Source of the DNA: JAUNBN01 sp036645935
GTDB lineage: Bacteria; Bacillota; Clostridia; Oscillospirales; Ruminococcaceae
Reading direction: 5' to 3'
DNA: 64,000 nt
Assembly (NCBI GenBank): GCA_036645935.1
Contig: JAVXNE010000001.1
Coordinates: 505,227 to 569,226 of the forward strand
Part shown: positions 57,966 through 64,000 of the stretch, in pieces
Layout: each line of letters begins with the position of its first letter
Numbering within the stretch: the first letter of the stretch is position 1
The notes under the pieces: model-generated
Seen by the model: only the letters and a program-made list of their open reading frames with translations
Told to the model about the DNA's origin: nothing
The model's database searches: none
Position numbers and translations under genes: made by a program

Positions 57966-60224
57966 CTATTGGGGCACCCTTCGGCGAAACATTCCCTCAT
58001 TCGCCATGTAGGGTTCGAGCTCGCTTTGTGTGAGCTGCTTTACAACATAAACGTTCATTTTATGCTTGCCAAACAGCGCGCTTTCTCGATATGTCTCAAA
58101 GAATAAGTCTATATCTACATATCCCGCAACCATGGCCTCACCGACATCTGCCGCAATCGCCCAACCGTAGGTAAATTTTCCGGTCGGACTTGTGATATAG
58201 AGCAAGCTGCCATATGGGATGACTGATGTGTCCACGGCGACAAATCCCTGGAACATATACATCCCGCTCGCGCCCCACGTGCCGGGGTTAAAGCTGTATG
58301 CAGTGCAGACGCCGTTTTCAATCACTCGCTCATATTTTTCGGGCTTGTTGCCGATGATTTTTATATCAGTAAACTTCGCGGCATCGATCGGCGACATCTC
58401 GGCGTCAGCTTTTCCCTCGAGTGTGACGAGATTCCACGGGAATTGGTCGATGATCTCGCTCACAATTTCGCTTTTCTCAAGCTTTCCGTCGACATATGTG
58501 TCCCGATAGCTGCGAAATGCGATTCCGTCGCGCTCTTCGCCCTCGTCCATCACGAGCTTTTCGCCGTCGTCTATGAGCGGAGAATATTTTGTCACGTCAT
58601 CCCACGGCACAGTTTCGGTAACGTCGCGATATTCCTCGCGCACGCGATGAACCGATATGGCGTCTCCCTGCACAAGCAGGTGTTCGAGCGCTGGCTCAAC
58701 TCTGTCGAGATCGCCGAGCTTAATTCCAAGCTCTCCGAGTGCCTGCGCGACGGTTTTGTCGAGCACTCTGTGTTTTTGCGTTTTTCCGTCCGCTGTCACT
58801 CCTATTTCATGCGCGCGGGTCACGGTCATGAGCTCGCTTGCGCCAAAGAGCTGCGTGGACACCTCGTCGGCCTCACCGAGCGGCACTCCCGCTTGTTCAA
58901 ACGCAAGCTCAGGTGAATTGGCTTTGCAAAGAGCAACTCCTGCAAGGGCGCCGTCCTCGTAGATATACACAAGTGTTCCGGCATAATGCAGCACCACCAT
59001 TGGAGCTATCAGCAGCACCGCGCATATTCCGAATGCCGTGAGCGCTGCCGCAAATGGACGCGCGGGCTTGAGATGCTCGGATTTGATGCTTTTCGCCATG
59101 ATATCGTGTTGCCCTGCGCTCCCCGTCGACATGGCGTCGGCAGGGATTGTTGCAGCATCCGCGGCTGACATCTCACGTAACGCAGCGCTCTCTCCACACG
59201 GCGTTTCCGCATTGTTGTTATCCGCATTCGCAGCATCGTCAGCGGCAATGCCACTCTTGTCTTCGTCCGCATCGCGCGCAGTGCCATCATATTTTTTATC
59301 ACTTTCCGAAACCGATGCCACTTTTTCGACTAAAGGTGCAGCACCTGTCGGAATCTTCGCAGAATTCTGCTCCACACTGTCCTGTTCAGCAGACAGCTCT
59401 TCTTCACTTGCTTTCGCAACATCGCGTGAGGCAACGTCTTGCCCTTTTGATGCGGCAGCACGCACCATCTTTGCAGCATTCCGCCCCGAACTGTCCTCAC
59501 TCATCGCAATTGAGCCTGTGCTTTTATTCGCCGCATTGAGCACAGCGCCAAGCGTCTTTGCCGCGGCGTCACAAGAGACCCTTGCGAGTGCGGGCGACGC
59601 TTTCGCATTTTCGGCATCTGTCCCTCGCTTCGCATCAGCTTGCCGGCAAGACAGCTCCTCACCGTCTTTTTCATCAGCACCGCTGCCGACGTCTACTACC
59701 TCAATCCTCTCAAGCACTTCTGTCTTGGCTTTATCCGCTGCGCGCGGACAAATTGCAGAACTGCCGAACGGTGTCAAGTCGCCTGAATCGGCCGACAGCA
59801 CAACTTCTTCATTGCTGTAATGATCCGCGCATATCACCCGATCTCCAAACTCAAAGGAAGCAAATCCTGTTATTTCATCGATGTCATCTATTGTAAGCGC
59901 TACTGCGACAGTGTCTTCATTTTTGTCCGTTTTGCACTTTTGATTTGATCTATTCTCTTTTTTCGCTTCACCCGCCGCCGTTATATTTTCTGCCAGCTTT
60001 TCCACGACGATTTCTTGCTCAATGGGTGCGGCGTTGCTGTCTTTTCCGCGCGCTGGCTGTGTCCATTTCACTATTTTCCTCATGCGCAAGGTAACTTGTC
60101 CCACGAGTGTGCTCACTTGAGAACGCACAGCATCCCGCGGGTCGCTCTCTGCGTGACGCGCATCAGGCTCGATATTGATTTTGGGCGTGCCTTGCGGCGA
60201 GGTTTTATTATATAATAATTTCAT
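57966..60224 (-). CDS. G5/3D-domain cell-wall protein with long acidic N-terminus
   Basis: 752 residues from ATG at 60224 (MKLLYNKTSPQG). Residues 1-390 are a hydrophilic, Ala/Glu/Asp/Lys-rich, low-complexity region predicted cytoplasmic and disordered; 391-416 is a membrane helix; then DUF348-like repeats (about 418-500), a G5 domain (about 530-605, EEYRDVTETVPWDD...DGKLEKSEIVSE) and a 3D domain (about 645-740) with its aspartates in VAVDTSVIPYGSLLYI, AADVG and VDIDLFF. YabE/Rpf-like wall lytic proteins have the same outer part but lack the 390-residue inner part. Starts 5 nt after ttcA ends. Confidence 0.85.
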   Translation of the reverse strand: MKLLYNKTSPQGTPKINIEPDARHAESDPRDAVRSQVSTLVGQVTLRMRKIVKWTQPARGKDSNAAPIEQEIVVEKLAENITAAGEAKKENRSNQKCKTDKNEDTVAVALTIDDIDEITGFASFEFGDRVICADHYSNEEVVLSADSGDLTPFGSSAICPRAADKAKTEVLERIEVVDVGSGADEKDGEELSCRQADAKRGTDAENAKASPALARVSCDAAAKTLGAVLNAANKSTGSIAMSEDSSGRNAAKMVRAAASKGQDVASRDVAKASEEELSAEQDSVEQNSAKIPTGAAPLVEKVASVSESDKKYDGTARDADEDKSGIAADDAANADNNNAETPCGESAALREMSAADAATIPADAMSTGSAGQHDIMAKSIKSEHLKPARPFAAALTAFGICAVLLIAPMVVLHYAGTLVYIYEDGALAGVALCKANSPELAFEQAGVPLGEADEVSTQLFGASELMTVTRAHEIGVTADGKTQKHRVLDKTVAQALGELGIKLGDLDRVEPALEHLLVQGDAISVHRVREEYRDVTETVPWDDVTKYSPLIDDGEKLVMDEGEERDGIAFRSYRDTYVDGKLEKSEIVSEIIDQFPWNLVTLEGKADAEMSPIDAAKFTDIKIIGNKPEKYERVIENGVCTAYSFNPGTWGASGMYMFQGFVAVDTSVIPYGSLLYITSPTGKFTYGWAIAADVGEAMVAGYVDIDLFFETYRESALFGKHKMNVYVVKQLTQSELEPYMANEGMFRRRVPQ

Positions 60225-60228
60225 CAGT

Positions 60229-60939
60229 TCACAATCCGCTGATATGGGCGTTCTGCAACGCGGTGAATGTGCGGTGCAGGAATCCCGGATACTCGGTCTC
60301 CTTTTGGGCAATAAAGTGCTTGATCACGTCTCTTTGTGTTGCGCCGTTGGCAGGGCAAAGGCTCTCTATAACCGGAAGATGTGCGCGCGCGACCGCAGCG
60401 ATTATCTCACTTTCCTCACACAGCACCATCGGTCTTATCGCGGTGATATTTTTGCGAGAGAGAAATGTGATTGGCGCAAACGCCGCAACTCTTCCCTCAT
60501 TGAACAGGTTCATATAAAATGTTTCAACGGCGTCATTAAGGTGGTGGCCGAGTGCGAGCTTGTTGCAACCGTGTTCAATGCACATATCGTGCAGTGCTCC
60601 CCGTCTCATTCGAGCGCACAGCGCACATGGGTTGCTCTCCTTTCGGATGTCAAAGATCACTTCGGCGAGGTTGGTGCGCTTAATTTCGTGCGCCACGCCA
60701 TAGGTTTCACAGAGCGCGGTTATTGGGGAATAATCACACTCTTGACCCTCAAAGGACGGGTCAAGTGACAGAGCACACAATTCGAATTCAACTTTTGAAT
60801 ACCGGCGATATTCGCAAAGCGCAACGAGCATCGATAGCGAATCCTTGCCGCCCGAAACACCGACGGCGACACGGTCTCCGTCCGATATAAGTTTATACAT
60901 CTCACATGCTTTGCGCACGCGTCCTTGCAGTCTTTTCAT
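60229..60939 (-). CDS. ttcA: TtcA-family tRNA 2-thiocytidine synthetase
   Basis: 236 residues. PP-loop SGGKDS (about 29-34) binds ATP; CALCARMRRG (about 111-120) and CPANG near the C-terminus supply Fe-S/sulfur cysteines; HHLNDAVETFYMNLF is conserved. Thiolates C32 of tRNAs. Some clostridial members act on other nucleotides, so specificity is inferred. Cotranscribed with the 3D-domain gene. Confidence 0.88.
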   Translation of the reverse strand: MKRLQGRVRKACEMYKLISDGDRVAVGVSGGKDSLSMLVALCEYRRYSKVEFELCALSLDPSFEGQECDYSPITALCETYGVAHEIKRTNLAEVIFDIRKESNPCALCARMRRGALHDMCIEHGCNKLALGHHLNDAVETFYMNLFNEGRVAAFAPITFLSRKNITAIRPMVLCEESEIIAAVARAHLPVIESLCPANGATQRDVIKHFIAQKETEYPGFLHRTFTALQNAHISGL

Positions 60940-61584
60940 TCAATCACCGATTAGATAGTATAGCATAAATCACGTGGATTTTAAAGGGAAGTCGGGCGGC
61001 ACACCGCAATGGTCTCGCAATATGGGTACAACAAAATGGCACCCACAAGAGACACTACGGGCCTTACGCCAGCACCGCCTGTCGTAGGTGTACTAGGAAG
61101 CATTTTGATTTTTAATCTTTATCTCTTCGTTATTGCCGCGCTGTTGCTTATTCGCCATCATATCCTGGATTTACAGGGAGAATATTCTTGCCCTAACAGA
61201 AAAAATCCTCTGCGCTGATTGCCGACGCGCCTCTTGAAACCATTTTAAAATGAGCACACTTTCTGATACATGTCCTCGCCGTTCACACACATGTCTATAC
61301 TGAAAATTGTTCGTTTTCTGTTTGTTTTCAGTAATGAGCAAAACACAAGTTGTGCGGATGGCCAATGGCGTCCCATACCGAATACATGCGGGTGCTGCAA
61401 TTACAATATGTAGCGGTGAGCGGTGAGCGTCCATATTAATTTCTGCGTTTTGCTTATAGCTATTTTTCAATGAATGAGTTGTGCTCACTTTTATTAAAAT
61501 GTCTGCCCGCGAGGGCACTGGAGTTTGTCGCTCATGACAAGTAAGAATCTCAATATAAAAACAGTGAAAATCAGGTTAATCTTT
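60940..61584. other. gene-free stretch
   Basis: About 645 nt. A plus-strand frame at 61009-61218 codes for a possible single-helix peptide (VLGSILIFNLYLFVIAALLLI) but has no clear ribosome site or promoter. Nothing else supportable. Confidence 0.4.
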
Positions 61585-61625
61585 GAACATAAAACACCCC
61601 TAATCACCTGGGGTGTTTTATGTTC
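61585..61625. terminator. bidirectional terminator-like inverted repeat
   Basis: 16-bp perfect stem GAACATAAAACACCCC / GGGGTGTTTTATGTTC, 9-nt loop, with A/T-rich flanks on both sides. Ends the lipoprotein pseudogene transcript. Confidence 0.75.
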
Positions 61626-61630
61626 GCTAC

Positions 61631-62748
61631 TTATTTCAGCTCTTCAATTACTTGATCATAATTGATTTCTGCTAATTTTAAATTTCCCTTATGATAATCT
61701 GATTTCCGAACGACAGAATGCACCGGGATCTCGCTCCCGTTCATTGCGATAGTGCCCATAGAGAGAATAAAATTGTCTTTTGTTGCTGCATGTGGAACTA
61801 AATACACGAATTTTTTTATCCCCCTTAGCTGTAAAATTTATTATTCTAACATCATTCGTTTCCTGATTAATTTGTTGAATTTTACTTTCACCATAAAAAG
61901 CATACTGTATGCCTGTATATGGATCGACAAACTGCCCGTCTCTTGAGTCTGTGTTATACCATTCCACTTCAAGCTCTTTCAACTACGATGGAATTTCCTT
62001 TGGCGAAAAAAGCTTCAATTCTATGTTTTCTTTAGCAGGCACAAGTGAGGGCATCCCATCTAAATATGATGGGTAAATTGACAACACAATCTCGTTGTTG
62101 TAAAGACCTATAACAGTGAATGCGTCTTTTTCAGACTGTGAACTCAACAGTTCCTTGCATGTCTTTTTGCCAAAATCCAATTTCACAAGGCGGCATTCAC
62201 CACGATTTGTGTCGTCGACCCTTATAATTGCAACATATAGATTGCCTTGCTCGTCAGATATAATTTGACCGCCGCAAAAATCCCAACCATCCGGCAACTC
62301 TATTTTTGACATTTCACTGTTGTCATAATTTGAACGATAGGCTGCCGGAATGTCCACGCCGAATTCAAAACCGTAAACAAACTCGTCCGTGAAAAAGCCC
62401 AAGGCGCTATCAAAAATTGCGGGATACGATGAGGTGAGCTGCGCTATCCTGTTTTTAAAATCGAGAAAAAGATATTTATCTGAACATTTTGTGGGATTCA
62501 GCCCGCCTTTCGACTGACTTATTGATATAAGCCTGATAGGTTGAAATGCGAGGAGCTTTATAAAAAGAAAAGATCACTTTCAGCTTTTCAGATTCACTCG
62601 AGTCGGTTTTGGATTCCAATTTGACATTTCCCGATATTGATTTGTCATCGCCGGTATTTTGCACACCAGCATTTGAGCAAGCAACTAAAACTGCAATTAA
62701 CTGTGCGATTAGCAGAAGCAAAAACAATGTTCTTTTCATTTTCGCCAT
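61631..62748 (-). pseudogene. lipoprotein gene broken by two frameshifts and a stop
   Basis: One lipoprotein of about 370 residues in three pieces. Start at 62748 or 62739 (MKRTLFLLLLIAQL...VLVACSNAG, lipobox LVAC). The frame shifts near 62510-62530, after which ISQSKGGLNPTKCSDKYLFLDFKNRIAQLTSS continues in another phase; a TAG at 61983-61985 interrupts PKEIPS*LKELEVEW; an A7 tract near 61815-61821 shifts again into KFVYLVPHAATKDNFIL ... INYDQVIEELK, TAA at 61631. The middle has beta-propeller-like repeats (DEQGNLYVAIIRVDD). Function unknown. Confidence 0.8.
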
Positions 62749-63042
62749 TTTCCATTGCTGTAAAAATATAATACAAGCACACAGTACACACATTTTACAG
62801 CGCTTAACATGGAACCTGCGCTTTTTTATTTAAGCTACGTTTGCTAAGCACCCCAGTCTTTCATCCAGCTTGCGTGCTGAGCCAATCATCCATTGTGCGC
62901 ACGCAAAGGCAAAGCTCGATGCAGCGACGTTAAAAAGCTGTCAATACCCAAACAAAAAATAAACCCATAATATCCCTATCCTACATCTTATGTCATGAAA
63001 CTCCGCGTTTTCTGTGCATGATAACCTGTGCTTTCAAAAATC
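62749..63042. other. gene-free spacer before the tRNA cluster
   Basis: Nearly 300 nt with no recognisable gene or RNA on either strand. Confidence 0.4.
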
Positions 63043-63084
63043 AAAAACCCCACGAACGCCCTATTTTAGGACGTTTGTGAGGTT
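63043..63084 (-). terminator. terminator of the rRNA-tRNA operon
   Basis: AACC.CAC.AACG.CCT stem with several G-U pairs around AAAAT; leftward T-run TTTTTGA. Nine nt behind tRNA-Asn. Confidence 0.85.
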
Positions 63085-63092
63085 CTTCTGCA

Positions 63093-63167
63093 TGGCGCCC
63101 CCTGTTGGGCTTGAACCAACGACCCTGCGGTTAACAGCCGCATGCTCTACCACTGAGCTAAGGAGGC
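63093..63167 (-). tRNA. tRNA-Asn (anticodon GTT)
   Basis: Acceptor GCCTCCT/AGGGGGC, anticodon arm TGCGG-CTGTTAA-CCGCA, T-loop GGTTCAAGCC, encoded CCA. Last gene of the cluster. Confidence 0.95.
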
Positions 63168-63206
63168 AAAAAAGCGCCGCGCCGTATTAAGCGCGGCGTC
63201 TGTTTG

Positions 63207-63281
63207 TGGTGACCCGTGGGAGAGTTGAACTCCCGATTGCGGCGTGAGAGGCCGCCGTCTTAACCACTTGACCAACGGGCC
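63207..63281 (-). tRNA. tRNA-Glu (anticodon CTC)
   Basis: Acceptor GGCCCGT/ACGGGTC, anticodon arm GCGGC-CTCTCAC-GCCGC giving CTC, T-arm GAGTTCAACTC, encoded CCA at 63207-63209. Confidence 0.93.
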
Positions 63282-63283
63282 GA

Positions 63284-63359
<76 letters not shown>

Positions 63360-63482
63360 ATTTATTCATCAAAGCGCAATTGTCTCATCGAGAACAACTT
63401 AAGCTATGGTGTTCTATTATCACAAAAATCGTCCGCCTGCGCCTTGCGCGCTAAAAGGGGCGACGATTTATGTAAACGAAGA

Positions 63483-63598
<116 letters not shown>

Positions 63599-63727
63599 TT
63601 TTCGTTTATGTCAAGTCCTTGCGGACAGTGACAACAAAGGTTATTGCACCTTCAAAACCGAACAAAGAGAAACCACATTGCAGAATCAAAATCATAATTT
63701 TAGGCTGCAGCTGCGAATTAGCTGCTA

Positions 63728-64000
<273 letters not shown>

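Noticed and set aside
61009..61218. 69-codon plus-strand frame with one hydrophobic helix
   Set aside because: The helix is tempting, but there is no clear promoter or ribosome site and no recognised relative; left as noncoding.

Overview
The window looks like chromosomal DNA of an anaerobic member of the Clostridia (Firmicutes), probably a gut-type Eubacteriales/Oscillospirales lineage; genus cannot be named from sequence alone. Evidence: the Firmicutes order rimP-nusA-ylxR-rplGA-infB-rbfA-nrnA-truB-ribF-rpsO-pnp, a six-gene Rnf complex (rnfCDGEAB), the folate one-carbon set metF-folC-fhs-fchA-folD, Clostridia-typical families (DUF1540, DUF4358, DUF2148, EFR1 ferredoxin, DUF2142), strong AGGAGG ribosome sites and frequent TTG/GTG starts.

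Layout. 1-2600: an operon of small accessory genes typical of integrative elements, behind one strong promoter and closed by a UUCG-loop terminator. 2594-3023: noncoding DNA with inverted and direct repeats that ends exactly behind the 3' end of rpsI, a known insertion target of Firmicutes integrative elements. 3023-6640: rplM-rpsI with promoter and leader, a lipoprotein, a degenerate LytR-CpsA-Psr-like membrane protein and a DUF2148 Fe-S protein. 6640-14130: an accessory block of three regulator-led operons, all on the minus strand: (i) ArsR-like regulator + EFR1 flavodoxin/ferredoxin, (ii) arsenic resistance arsR / arsP-thioredoxin-arsC (arsC broken), (iii) TetR + ABC exporter. A short repeat with the core CTGGACTATTT lies at three of the operon boundaries, always in one orientation, with a weaker relative at the fourth. 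14389-16443: a diaminopentanoate-dehydrogenase-like enzyme behind a 19-bp-spacer promoter, with its likely MerR activator next door.

16728-22102: the one-carbon operon (formate to methyl-THF plus folate polyglutamylation). 22646-24120: tRNA-Arg, a CBM9-like protein, a membrane peptide and a DUF1540 protein. 24400-35679: SDR, pnp, rpsO and the nusA-infB translation operon. 35819-37267: two tandem purine nucleoside phosphorylases. 37428-46623: cell-envelope and sugar genes (DUF4358 lipoproteins, VanY-type carboxypeptidase, GH3, ECF S component, SGNH protein, trmL) with a heptanucleotide tandem repeat at 38148. 46620-52477: glycosyltransferase, then the Rnf operon. 52778-60939: two multi-pass envelope proteins, an orphan sialic-acid-type synthase, a very long G5/3D cell-wall protein and ttcA. 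61631-62748: a decayed lipoprotein gene. 63093-64000: tRNA-Asn, tRNA-Glu, tRNA-Lys, 5S and the 3' end of 23S rRNA, all read leftwards.

How the parts fit: the methyl-branch enzymes and Rnf (ferredoxin:NAD+ ion pump) together indicate a strictly anaerobic metabolism that balances reduced ferredoxin, NAD(P)H and C1 units; no CO dehydrogenase/acetyl-CoA synthase is seen here, so acetogenesis cannot be claimed. All positions and motif readings were done by eye; family names come from recognised motifs, not from database searches.
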